Assembly: GCF_003751445.1 (NCBI RefSeq)
Contig: NZ_RJUU01000001.1
Span: 4,221,001 to 4,285,000 of the forward strand
Length of the DNA stretch: 64,000 nt
Direction: 5' to 3'
Source: Streptomyces sp. 840.1
GTDB taxonomy: Bacteria > Actinomycetota > Actinomycetes > Streptomycetales > Streptomycetaceae
This document shows, in pieces, positions 1 to 8,173 of the stretch. Position 1 is the stretch's first letter; each line of letters begins with the position of its first letter. The position numbers and the translations under genes were made by a program. Below the pieces are notes generated by a model. It was not told the DNA's origin and ran no database searches. It saw nothing but the letters and a program-made list of their open reading frames with translations.

Positions 1-863
1 AAGTCCAGGTGGCCCGCGCCGAAGGCCTTGGCGACCTCGACGGCGTAGCGGGCGGCGGAGGCGATGTCGCTCTCGTGACTCGCGCCCGTCTGGCAGCCCG
101 GCACCGCGGCGGCCGAGGTGACCGCCAGACCGACCACGGGAGCGGCCGTGGCGGTGGAGGGCTGGAGGATCGAATTGATGTGGTGTGCCCCATTACCGTA
201 CGGCGTGATGTCCTGTGTGGTCACGGGGTACGTGACCAACGGCTCACCGGTCACCACGGCCAGCAGCTCACCGAGCTGCTCGCTGACCCGGAGCACCCAG
301 CCCTCCTTGACGGTGGGCGACAGGGCGAGGCCCTTGTGGTTGATGATGCGGTTGCCCTTGGTCGTGTCGACGGAGAGCACGGCCTCCATGGCGTCGCTCA
401 CCTCGTGGCGGTTCATGGTGGCGATGTCCACGGGCGAGCCCATGAACGGCACCGGGTCGTGCGGCTCGGTCGGCGCGTCCGGGCAGATGTGGGTGGCGAC
501 GATCACATCGCCGGGCAGCACGTCGCCGCGGCGGCGCATGTCGAGCAGCTTCGCGGCGGTGGCGACGGCACAGACGGCCCCGTCGGCGTCGGAGACCAGC
601 CCGGTCATCTCCGGCCGGGCGCCGATGCCGCCGAGCCGGCCGACCACACCGAGGGTGCGGGCGGTGCCCCCGGCCGTGCGGCCCCGGGAGCCGGGGATGC
701 GGACCATCACGAAGTCGGTCGAGCCCCGCTCGCCGGCGACCGTGGTGACCTCCGCCGACGAGCCCTCGGCACCGGCCACGGAGTCGAGGTACTCGACGAC
801 CGTCTTGCCGTTGGCCTGCGGGTCGTCGAGGAGGTCGACGATGTCCAGTACGTACTTCAGCAT
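1..863 (-). CDS. DUF1177 family protein (3' end outside window)
   Basis: Reading from ATG at 863 gives 287 codons with no stop before the window edge, so the C-terminus is missing (the family is roughly 300-320 residues, from memory). The N-terminus reads MLKYVLDIVDLLDDP, and a central DDAPTEPHD-like stretch (PDAPTEPHDPVPFMGSPVD) is followed by MNRHEVSDAMEAVLSVDTTKG. I recognise this as DUF1177, a family of unknown biochemistry often found with peptide transporters, AroM-like proteins and dipeptidases. A GAGAAAGG ribosome site lies just upstream. It is divergent from the IclR gene at 1016, the usual layout for a regulator and its target, and peptidase E follows that regulator. Role in dipeptide or amino-acid use is inferred from neighbours only. 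Confidence 0.8.
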   Translation of the reverse strand, partial: MLKYVLDIVDLLDDPQANGKTVVEYLDSVAGAEGSSAEVTTVAGERGSTDFVMVRIPGSRGRTAGGTARTLGVVGRLGGIGARPEMTGLVSDADGAVCAVATAAKLLDMRRRGDVLPGDVIVATHICPDAPTEPHDPVPFMGSPVDIATMNRHEVSDAMEAVLSVDTTKGNRIINHKGLALSPTVKEGWVLRVSEQLGELLAVVTGEPLVTYPVTTQDITPYGNGAHHINSILQPSTATAAPVVGLAVTSAAAVPGCQTGASHESDIASAARYAVEVAKAFGAGHLD

Positions 864-891
864 GGGGGGCCTTTCTCGCGCATCCATCACA

Positions 892-930
892 CCCGTCCGG
901 CGCCCGGCAGGGAGTGGGACGCCGGACGGG
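892..930. promoter_or_regulatory. Inverted repeat in the DUF1177/iclR divergent region
   Basis: Two perfect 11-base arms, CCCGTCCGGCG (892-902) and CGCCGGACGGG (920-930), flank a 17-base loop between the divergent DUF1177 and IclR genes. A smaller dyad GTTGAGCGCAAC sits at 961-972, nearer the regulator start. Either could be an operator for the IclR protein; the larger one could also be a transcript hairpin in the DUF1177 leader. Confidence 0.35.
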
Positions 931-1015
931 GTGCTGAGAGCAGATTCGGGATCGGATAGCGTTGAGCGCAACCATTTCCCGTTATCTGCAACTCAGGTCT
1001 GAATGGTGAGATCAC

Positions 1016-1837
1016 ATGGCGGACTTCGATCTGGACCGGCGCACCCCCGCCGGGGCCCTGCAAACCGTCGACCGGGCGCTCCTCGTGCTGCTCGCGTTCG
1101 AGCGGACCAGACCCGACTGGGGTGTCACCGAAGTCGCGGAGGAGTTCGGCTGGGACACCTCGGTGGCCCAGCGGCTGCTCGCCACCCTCGCGGGGCGCGG
1201 CTTCCTGGTCTCCGACCCGGCCACCCGGCGCTACCGTATCGGCCCCGCCGTGCTGCGCCTGGGCAGGCTCTGGGAGCGCTCGGGCTCGCTGGAGCTGCTC
1301 GCCGGACCCGTCCTGGAGGAGCTGCGCCGGGTCACCGGGGACACCGTGCTGTTCTGCCTGCCGGACAGCTTCCACATGCGGTGCGTGGCCGCCGAGGAGG
1401 GCGAGACCGGGCCGCTGCGCTACTACCCGCTGGTCGGTGAGCTCTACCCGGCGCACGCCGGGGCGACCAGCAAGTCCTACTACGCCTATCTGCCGGACGA
1501 GCAGCGCCACCGGCTGTTCCGGGGCCGCCCGATGGCCCGGTTCACCGACCGGACGGTGACCGATCCGGACCTGCTGGAGGCGGAGCTGCTGAAGGTGCGC
1601 GCCCAGGGGTACGCCTGGACGGTCGGGGAGTACGACACGGGAATCGCGACGCTGGCCGTACCGGTCTTCCTGGGACGCGAACCGTACGGCAGCCTCAGTC
1701 TGGGCGGCGCGGAGGAACGGTTCGAGGGGGCGCCGGAGAACCGGCTCGAAGCCCTGCGGAAGGCGGCCGAAATGCTGGAGCGGCGCCTCACCCATCCGCC
1801 GCAGCGTCCGAAGCCCCGGTCCCGCCGCACCGGCTGA
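1016..1837 (+). CDS. IclR family transcriptional regulator
   Basis: The 273-residue product has an N-terminal winged helix-turn-helix (about residues 15-80, with VTEVAEEFGWDTSVAQRLLATL as the helix-turn-helix and a wing RRYRIGPAVLRLG). An IclR effector domain of about 180 residues follows, containing AHAGATSKSYYAYLPDEQ and GYAWTVGEYDTGIATLAVPVF. Length and layout are normal for the family. The ATG at 1016 is preceded by GGTGAG. It is divergent from DUF1177 and lies 92 bases before pepE, so it probably controls one or both. The effector is unknown; a dipeptide or aspartate-related compound is a guess from context. Confidence 0.9.
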   Translation: MADFDLDRRTPAGALQTVDRALLVLLAFERTRPDWGVTEVAEEFGWDTSVAQRLLATLAGRGFLVSDPATRRYRIGPAVLRLGRLWERSGSLELLAGPVLEELRRVTGDTVLFCLPDSFHMRCVAAEEGETGPLRYYPLVGELYPAHAGATSKSYYAYLPDEQRHRLFRGRPMARFTDRTVTDPDLLEAELLKVRAQGYAWTVGEYDTGIATLAVPVFLGREPYGSLSLGGAEERFEGAPENRLEALRKAAEMLERRLTHPPQRPKPRSRRTG

Positions 1838-1929
1838 ACCGTGAACACCCGCTCCGTCCGGGCGACCTGACCACCAGTCACCCGTACCGCCCGCACGACC
1901 TGACCCGAAGAGAACCCAAGAGGAACCCC

Positions 1930-2658
1930 GTGAATCTGCTCCTGCTCTCCAACTCGACCCAGTACGGCTGCGGTTACCTGGAACACGCCCTCGACACCGT
2001 GCAGGCGTTCCTGCCCTCCGGCGCCAGCCTCGCCTTCGTGCCGTACGCGCTCGCCGACTACGCGGCGTACACCACCCGGGTCCGCGACGCCCTGGAGCCG
2101 GCCGGCATCAGCGTCCGCGGCGTCCACGAGAACGCCGACCCGGTCGCCGAACTCGCCGCTTCCGACGCCGTGTTCATCGGCGGCGGCAACTCCTTCCGGC
2201 TGCTCAGCGCGCTCTACCGGACCGGGCTGCGCGAGGCCGTGACCGGGGCGGTGCGCGAGGGGCTGCCGTACATGGGGGCCAGTGCGGGGACGAACATGGC
2301 GGCGCCCACCCTGCGCACCACCAACGACATGCCCATCGTGCAGCCGCCGTCCTTCGAGACGCTCGGCCTCGTCCCGTTCCAGATCAACCCGCACTACCAG
2401 GACCCGGACCCGGACAGCACCCACAAGGGCGAGACCCGCGAGGAACGGCTCACCGAGTTCCTGGAGGAGAACGACGTCCCCGTGCTCGGCCTGCGCGAGG
2501 GCTCATGGCTGCGGGTCAACGGGCGCCAGGCCCGGGTCCAGGGCGCCCGCCCCGCACGGCTGTTCGCCCGGGGCGCGCAGCCGCAGGAGCTCCCGGCGGG
2601 GACGGACGTCTCTCATCTGCTCACGACCGCACCGAGGTTCGACGCTCCGGTGCGCTGA
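1930..2658 (+). CDS. pepE: Peptidase E (alpha-aspartyl dipeptidase, family S51)
   Basis: The 242-residue protein has the S51 nucleophile elbow GASAGTNMA with Ser118. Asp133 (TNDMPIV) and His155 (INPHYQD) match the Ser120/Asp135/His157 triad of Salmonella PepE with a constant offset of two. The upstream glycine loop FIGGGNSFRLL is also typical. PepE enzymes cleave dipeptides with N-terminal aspartate in the cytoplasm. The GTG start at 1930 follows AGAGGAA. The gene is in the same direction as the IclR regulator and near DUF1177. Its last 38 bases overlap, tail to tail, the MFS gene that ends at 2621. Confidence 0.92.
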   Translation: MNLLLLSNSTQYGCGYLEHALDTVQAFLPSGASLAFVPYALADYAAYTTRVRDALEPAGISVRGVHENADPVAELAASDAVFIGGGNSFRLLSALYRTGLREAVTGAVREGLPYMGASAGTNMAAPTLRTTNDMPIVQPPSFETLGLVPFQINPHYQDPDPDSTHKGETREERLTEFLEENDVPVLGLREGSWLRVNGRQARVQGARPARLFARGAQPQELPAGTDVSHLLTTAPRFDAPVR

Positions 2659-4414
2659 CGCTCAGCACCAGATCGGTCTCGGCGGGCCGGCCGCTCGCCG
2701 GATGCGCCGCCGGGTAGGCGCGCGGCGCGTATCCGGCGGCCGATCCGGCCAGTACGAAGCTGCCGCCGGCCGGGGCGGCGAGCGCGTACCGGCCCTCCGC
2801 GTCCGTCGTGGTGAGCCCGGCCTGCCGGCCCTGCCGGTCGATCAGGGTGACGTTGGCACCGGCCACCGGGGTGCCGTCCGCCTCGGTGACCCGGCCCCGG
2901 AAGCCGGAACCGGGGAGCGGGAGCGGCAGGCCGGAGAGCCGGGCCGTGGCGTCGCCCGCACTGCTGGCGAGCAGGACCGGCGCGGCGGCCGCCCGCTGCG
3001 ACGGCAGGAACGCGGCCAGCACCAGGCCGATCAGCACCGCACCCGTCGCGATCATGAACGAGGTGCGGAACCCCTGCATGGTGGGCACCGCGACCGGCCC
3101 CATCTGGGTCGACGTGTGCGCCAGCACCATGCCGATCACCGCGCTCGACACCGAGGTGCCGATCGAGCGCATCAGGGTGTTGAGCCCGGTGGCCGCGCCC
3201 GTCTCCGAGGCGTCGACGGCCCCGATGATCAGTGCGGGCAGCGAGGAGTAGGCGAGCCCGATGCCCGCGCCGAGCACCACCGCGATCACGATCGTCTGCC
3301 AGGCGGCGCTCATCAGGCCGAGCCCGGCCCCGTAGCCGATCGCGATGACCGCCAGGCCGAGCATGAGTGAGACCTTGGGGCCGTACCGGGCGGACAGCCG
3401 GGCGTACAGCGGGGCGACGAGCATCATCGTCAGGCCCAGCGGCGCCACGCACAGTCCGGCGACCACCATCGACTGGCCCAGTCCGTATCCGGTGGACAGC
3501 GGCAGCTGGAGCAGCTGCGGCAGGACCAGCGAGACGGCGTAGAAGGCGACCCCGACCATGATCGAGGCGAGGTTGGTGAGCAGCACCTCGCGGCGGGCGG
3601 TGGTGCGCAGGTCGACCAGGGGTGCTTCGCTGCGCAGCTCGAACACGCCCCACAGCAGCAGCACCACCAGGCCGGCGGCGATCAGTCCGAGGGTGGTGAC
3701 GGAGGTCCAGCCCCAGTCGCTGCCCTTGGTGATGGGCAGCAGCAGCAGGACCAGTCCGGCCGAGAGGCCGAGGGCGCCGATGACGTCGAACCGGCCGGGG
3801 GCCCGCAGTGCGGGCTCCGGCACGGCGAGGACGGTGAGCCCCATGGCCAGTACGCCGAGCCCGGCCGAGCCGAAGAAGAGGGTGTGCCAGTCGGTGTGCT
3901 GGGCGACCAGTGCGGCGGCGGGCAGTGCCAGTCCGCCGCCGACGCCGATCGAGGAGCTCATCAGGGCCATCGCCGAGCCGAGCTTCTCGCGCGGCAGCTC
4001 GTCACGCATGATGCCGATGCCCAGCGGGATGGCGCCCATGGCGAAGCCCTGGAGCGCCCGGCCCACGATCATGATCACGAGGTCGTCGGTGAAGGCGCAT
4101 ATCAGGGAGCCGATCACCATGACGGCGAGGCTGGCCAGCAGCATCTTCCGCTTGCCGTTGAGGTCGCCGAGCCGCCCCATGATCGGCGTGGAGACGGCTC
4201 CGGCGAGCAGCGTCGCCGTCATGACCCAGGTGGCGTTGGACGGGTCGGTGTCGAGAAGGGCGGGCAGGTCCTTGATGACGGGGACGAGCAGGGTCTGCAT
4301 CACCGCGACGGTGATACCCGCGAAGGCGAGTACGGGGACGATCCCCTTGCCCGTCTTCGACGTCCGCGGATCAGGGAGCTCCGAGGACTGCTGTTCGTGC
4401 GTCGTCTGTGGCAT
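2621..4414 (-). CDS. MFS (DHA2-type) exporter with C-terminal carboxypeptidase-regulatory-like domain
   Basis: The 597-residue product starts MPQTTHEQQSSEL at ATG 4414, behind GGAGG. Residues 1 to about 490 form a drug:H+ antiporter-2 fold with about 14 predicted membrane segments; GRLGDLNGKRKML is the loop 2-3 motif and GAATGLNTLMRSIG is a late-helix motif. After the last helix (ends FLPSQRAAAAPVLL), about 85 residues form a beta-sandwich-like tail: FRGRVTEADGTPVAGANVTL and TTTDAEGRYALAAPAGGSFVL are hallmarks of carboxypeptidase regulatory-like domains. The substrate is unknown. An open frame runs far upstream of 4414, but it is antisense to the acyl-CoA dehydrogenase gene and is not part of this protein. 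Confidence 0.88.
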   Translation of the reverse strand: MPQTTHEQQSSELPDPRTSKTGKGIVPVLAFAGITVAVMQTLLVPVIKDLPALLDTDPSNATWVMTATLLAGAVSTPIMGRLGDLNGKRKMLLASLAVMVIGSLICAFTDDLVIMIVGRALQGFAMGAIPLGIGIMRDELPREKLGSAMALMSSSIGVGGGLALPAAALVAQHTDWHTLFFGSAGLGVLAMGLTVLAVPEPALRAPGRFDVIGALGLSAGLVLLLLPITKGSDWGWTSVTTLGLIAAGLVVLLLWGVFELRSEAPLVDLRTTARREVLLTNLASIMVGVAFYAVSLVLPQLLQLPLSTGYGLGQSMVVAGLCVAPLGLTMMLVAPLYARLSARYGPKVSLMLGLAVIAIGYGAGLGLMSAAWQTIVIAVVLGAGIGLAYSSLPALIIGAVDASETGAATGLNTLMRSIGTSVSSAVIGMVLAHTSTQMGPVAVPTMQGFRTSFMIATGAVLIGLVLAAFLPSQRAAAAPVLLASSAGDATARLSGLPLPLPGSGFRGRVTEADGTPVAGANVTLIDRQGRQAGLTTTDAEGRYALAAPAGGSFVLAGSAAGYAPRAYPAAHPASGRPAETDLVLSVSAPERRTSVRS

Positions 4415-4600
4415 ACGTGCGGCCTCCGGGCGGCGGAAGAGGGAGGTACGGGGGCAGGGCGTGCGGGCCGTGCTGCGGGCAGCGCTGCCCGCCAAGTGTG
4501 TGCAGGGTGAAACCTTCCGCATGTCCGGGGTATTCCGGTGAACGAGGTGCGAACAGGACACACCCGCGGCCCGGCCGACCGGCCGGAAACAGATGCTCAT

Positions 4601-4635
4601 CTGACCTTCCGTCAGATTGGAACGTGTTCTACTCT
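4601..4635 (+). promoter_or_regulatory. Promoter with KstR-like operator before the acyl-CoA dehydrogenase
   Basis: TGGAACGTGTTCTA at 4618-4631 fits the KstR consensus TnnAACnnGTTnnA exactly. It overlaps a TANNNT-type -10 (TACTCT, 4630-4635) that has a weak TTCCGT at 4607-4612, 17 bases upstream. The placement fits repression by a TetR-family protein. The same palindrome class occurs at 18218-18231. Confidence 0.65.
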
Positions 4636-4672
4636 TGCGCCGTTCCAGTGGCTGCGACCGGCGAGGATCCGC

Positions 4673-6862
4673 ATGGGCATCGGAATCACCGAAGAACACA
4701 GGGAGCTCGCGCAGGCCGTACGGGGGTGGCTCGCGCGCGCCGTACCGCCCGGGGAGATCCGTAAAATTCTTGACGCGGACGCCCCCACCGCAACCGGCGC
4801 ACGCCCCGAGTACTGGGACGGCCTCGCCGAACAGGGCCTGCTCGGCATCCACCTCCCCGAGGAGTACGGGGGAGGGGGCGGCGGACTGCTCGACCTCGCC
4901 GTCGTCCTGGAGGAGGCGGGACGGGCCGCACTCCCCGGCCCCTTCCTGGCGAGCACCCTCGCCTCGGCCGTGCTGCACGCGTCGGCGCCGCGCACCCCCG
5001 GGACGGACGAGCTGGTACGGGGCCTGGCCACCGGCCGCCGCACCGGCGCCGTCGCCCTCGGTCCCGGCGGCCTCACCGCCGTCGAGCAGGGGGACGGGCA
5101 CCTGCTCGACGGGGAACTCCCGCCGGTCCTCTCCGCCGCCGGCGCCGATCTCCTGCTGCTCCCCGCCGCCTCGGTCACCGGCACCCGCTGGTTCGCCGTC
5201 GACACCGCGACCCGGGGGCTGACCGTCCGCCCGCACCGCTGCGCCGACCCGACCCGGCCCACCGCCGAGGTCCGGGCCGACGGCGTCCTGGTCCCCGCCG
5301 GGCGGCTGCTGCCCACCGACTCCGGCCTCGTCCGCGACCTCGCCGCCGTACTCCTGGCCGCCGAGGCGTGCGGCACCTCGGCCCGGTCCCTGGAGACCGC
5401 CACCGAACACGCCAAGGTCCGCGAGCAGTTCGGTCGCCCCATCGGACAGTTCCAGGGCGTCAAACACCTCTGCGCGGACATGCTCGTACGGGTCGAACAG
5501 GCCCGCGCGCTCACCTGGGACGCCGCCCGCGCGGCCGGCGAGGCCCCGGAGGTACGGTCCATGGCCGCGGCCCTCGCCGCGTCGGCCGCCCTGGACGCCG
5601 CGTACACCTGCGCCAAGGACGCCATCCAGATCCTCGGCGGCATCGGCTTCACCTGGGAGCACGACGCCCACCTCTACCTGCGCCGGGCCCTGGTCGCACG
5701 GCAGCTGCTCGGCTCCGGCGACGTCCACCGCCGGCGCGCCGTCCGGCTCGCCGCCGCCGGAGCCCGCCGCGGCCTCACCCTGGAGCTCCCGCCGGAGGCC
5801 GAGGCGCACCGCACGGCCGCCCGCGAGGCCGTCGCCGCCGCCCGGGGCCTGGACCCGAAAGCCGCCCGCCGCGCCCTCGCCGCCACCGGCTACGCCGCCC
5901 CGCATCTGCCCGCGCCCTACGGACTGGACGCCGGCCCCGTACAACAGCTCGCCGTACAGCAGGAGTTGCGCGAGCAGGGGGTGAAGCTGAGCGACCTGTC
6001 CATCGCCACCTGGGTGATCCCGTCGCTCATCGCGCACGGCACCGCCGAGCAGCAGGACCGCTACCTCCTGCCGACCCTGCGCGGCGAACTCCAGTGGTGC
6101 CAGCTGTTCTCCGAACCCGGCGCGGGCTCCGACCTCGCCGCACTGCGCACCCGCGCCGAACGCGTCCCCGAAGGCTGGCGGATCAACGGCCAGAAGGTGT
6201 GGACGAGCGCCGCCCAGTGGGCCGACCACGGCATCCTGCTCGCCAGGACCGACCCGGACGCCCCCAAGCACCGGGGGCTCGGCTACTTCCTGGTCGACAT
6301 GAAGAACGCCCGGGGCATCGACATCCGCCCGCTGAAGGAGATCACCGGCGAGTCCCTCTTCAACGAGGTCTACTTCGACGACGTGATCCTGCCCGCCGAC
6401 GCCCTCGTGGGCGAGGCCGACGGCGGCTGGCGGGTCGCCCGCAACACCCTGGGCAACGAACGCGTCCACATGGCCGACCAGATGTCCTTCGACACCGGCC
6501 TGGAGGCCCTGATCGAGCGCTCCGCCGGACTCGACGGCGCCTGCCGGGTCCGGATCGGCGCACTCGCCGCCGAGGCCCACGCGCTGGCCTGCATCGGGCT
6601 GCGCACCACGCTGCAACAGGTCTCCGGCCTCGAACCGGGCGCGGGCGCCTCCGTACGCAAGCTCGTCCAGACCGTCCACCAGCAGAAGGTCGCCGAACTC
6701 ACCCTCGAACTCCTCGGCCCCGCAGGGGCGGTCGCCGAAGGAGCCGGGGAGCGGGCCGTGCACGGCTTCCTGATGTCCCGCTGCCTGACCATCGCGGGCG
6801 GCACCACGCAGGTCCAGCTCAACGTCGTGGCCGAGCGCATCCTCGGCCTCCCCAGGGACTGA
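4673..6862 (+). CDS. Fused double acyl-CoA dehydrogenase (FadE34-like)
   Basis: The 729-residue protein contains two acyl-CoA dehydrogenase units in tandem. The first (about 1-375) has VREQFGRPIGQFQGVKH and ILGGIGFTWEHDAHLYLRRA; the second (about 385-729) has QLFSEPGAGSDLAAL and ends GGTTQVQLNVVAERILGLP. Tandem fusions of about 710-730 residues are known from the actinobacterial steroid-catabolic enzyme FadE34, a fused form of the two-subunit ChsE dehydrogenases. It should oxidise a bulky acyl-CoA to the 2,3-enoyl-CoA using FAD. The ATG at 4673 follows GCGAGGA; open frame further upstream crosses the promoter. The thiolase gene follows 9 bases after the stop. The substrate is inferred. Confidence 0.88.
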   Translation: MGIGITEEHRELAQAVRGWLARAVPPGEIRKILDADAPTATGARPEYWDGLAEQGLLGIHLPEEYGGGGGGLLDLAVVLEEAGRAALPGPFLASTLASAVLHASAPRTPGTDELVRGLATGRRTGAVALGPGGLTAVEQGDGHLLDGELPPVLSAAGADLLLLPAASVTGTRWFAVDTATRGLTVRPHRCADPTRPTAEVRADGVLVPAGRLLPTDSGLVRDLAAVLLAAEACGTSARSLETATEHAKVREQFGRPIGQFQGVKHLCADMLVRVEQARALTWDAARAAGEAPEVRSMAAALAASAALDAAYTCAKDAIQILGGIGFTWEHDAHLYLRRALVARQLLGSGDVHRRRAVRLAAAGARRGLTLELPPEAEAHRTAAREAVAAARGLDPKAARRALAATGYAAPHLPAPYGLDAGPVQQLAVQQELREQGVKLSDLSIATWVIPSLIAHGTAEQQDRYLLPTLRGELQWCQLFSEPGAGSDLAALRTRAERVPEGWRINGQKVWTSAAQWADHGILLARTDPDAPKHRGLGYFLVDMKNARGIDIRPLKEITGESLFNEVYFDDVILPADALVGEADGGWRVARNTLGNERVHMADQMSFDTGLEALIERSAGLDGACRVRIGALAAEAHALACIGLRTTLQQVSGLEPGAGASVRKLVQTVHQQKVAELTLELLGPAGAVAEGAGERAVHGFLMSRCLTIAGGTTQVQLNVVAERILGLPRD

Positions 6863-6871
6863 AGGGAACCC

Positions 6872-8071
6872 ATGATGAGGTCATACATCGTCGGCGTCGG
6901 GATGACGAAGTTCGAGAAGCCCGAGACCCGCGAATGGCAGTACTGGGACATGGCGAGGGAGGCCGGCACCGCGGCGCTCGCCGACGCCGGCGTCCGGTAC
7001 GAGGACGTACAACAGGCCGCCGTCGGCTACTGCTTCCAGGCCTCCACCGCCGGACAGCGCGCCGTGTACGAGCTCGGCCTGAGCGGGATACCCGTCTACA
7101 ACGTCAACAACAACTGCGCCACCGGCTCCACCGCGCTGATGATGGCCCGGCAGTTCGTCGAGGGCGGCGCCGGCGACTGCGTCCTCGCGCTCGGCTTCGA
7201 GAAGATGGCGCGCGGATCGCTCGGCGGCGGCGGGGCCGACGGCGGCGCGGGCGACTTCAAGACGTCCCCGGTCGCCCGGCACTACGGGATCATGGCCGCC
7301 GCCCACGGCTTCGAGATGACCCCGCCCACCGCCCAGATCTTCGGCAACGCGGCCCGCGAGCACATGAAGCGCTACGGCACCACCGAGGCGCAGCTCGCCG
7401 CCGTCGCAGCGAAGAACCACCGCCACTCCACGGGCAACCCGTACGCCCAGTTCCAGGCCCCGTACACCGTCGACGAGGTCCTCGCCGCCAAGCCGATCCA
7501 CCATCCCCTGACCCGGCTCCAGTGCTCACCGACCTCCGACGGGGCGGCGGCAGCCGTCGTCGTCTCCGAGCGCTTCGTCGACGAGCACGGACTCGGCGAC
7601 CGGGCCGTCGAGATCGCCGCCCAGGCCATGACCACCGACACCGAGGACTCCTTCGCCTCCGGGACCTGCATCGACGCGGTGGGACTGCCGATGTCGCGGG
7701 AGGCGGCCCGGCAGGTGTACGAGAGCGCGGGCATCGGCGCCGACGACCTCGACGTCATCGAACTCCACGACTGCTTCTCCATCAACGAACTCCTCACCTA
7801 CGAGGCGCTCGGGCTGTGCGGCGAGGGCGAGTCCGGCCCGCTCGTCGAGTCCGGCGCCACCACCCACGGCGGCAGCTGGGTGGTCAACCCCTCCGGCGGC
7901 CTGATCTCCAAGGGCCACCCGCTCGGCGCCACCGGAATCGCCCAGGCCGCCGAGCTCACCTGGCAGCTCAGGGGAGAGGCCGGCGCCCGCCAGGTGCCGG
8001 ACGCCCGCACCGGACTCGCCCACAACATCGGTCTCGGCGGCGCGGCGGTGGTGACGCTGCTGCGCCGCTGA
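6872..8071 (+). CDS. Thiolase-like lipid-transfer protein (SCP-x/Ltp type)
   Basis: The 399-residue product is a thiolase-fold protein beginning MMRSYIVGVGMTKFEKP. Cys82 in YNVNNNCATGSTALMM is the nucleophile position, and LISKGHPLGATG holds the conserved C-terminal His. This combination is typical of SCP-x-like lipid-transfer/ketoacyl-CoA thiolase proteins, which in actinobacteria carry out thiolytic or retro-aldol steps on steroid-like side chains. A GAAGGGA ribosome site lies 5 bases before the ATG. It is almost certainly co-transcribed with the double acyl-CoA dehydrogenase. No partner DUF35 OB-fold gene is beside it, so a thiolase activity is more likely than an Ltp2-type aldolase. Confidence 0.85.
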   Translation: MMRSYIVGVGMTKFEKPETREWQYWDMAREAGTAALADAGVRYEDVQQAAVGYCFQASTAGQRAVYELGLSGIPVYNVNNNCATGSTALMMARQFVEGGAGDCVLALGFEKMARGSLGGGGADGGAGDFKTSPVARHYGIMAAAHGFEMTPPTAQIFGNAAREHMKRYGTTEAQLAAVAAKNHRHSTGNPYAQFQAPYTVDEVLAAKPIHHPLTRLQCSPTSDGAAAAVVVSERFVDEHGLGDRAVEIAAQAMTTDTEDSFASGTCIDAVGLPMSREAARQVYESAGIGADDLDVIELHDCFSINELLTYEALGLCGEGESGPLVESGATTHGGSWVVNPSGGLISKGHPLGATGIAQAAELTWQLRGEAGARQVPDARTGLAHNIGLGGAAVVTLLRR

Positions 8072-8173
8072 CCCCGTGGGTTCGCCCGCGCCCCGGTCCT
8101 ACGCCGTTGGACGGACCCGGGCACGGTCCGGAAACCGATGTACGGGGTGCGGGGCGGCTGCGACTATGACGTC

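Noticed and set aside
4415..6763. Open minus-strand frame continuous with the MFS gene ending at 2621
   Set aside because: It is antisense to the acyl-CoA dehydrogenase gene, lacks family motifs and results from high GC content. The MFS protein has a clear start at 4414 with a ribosome site.
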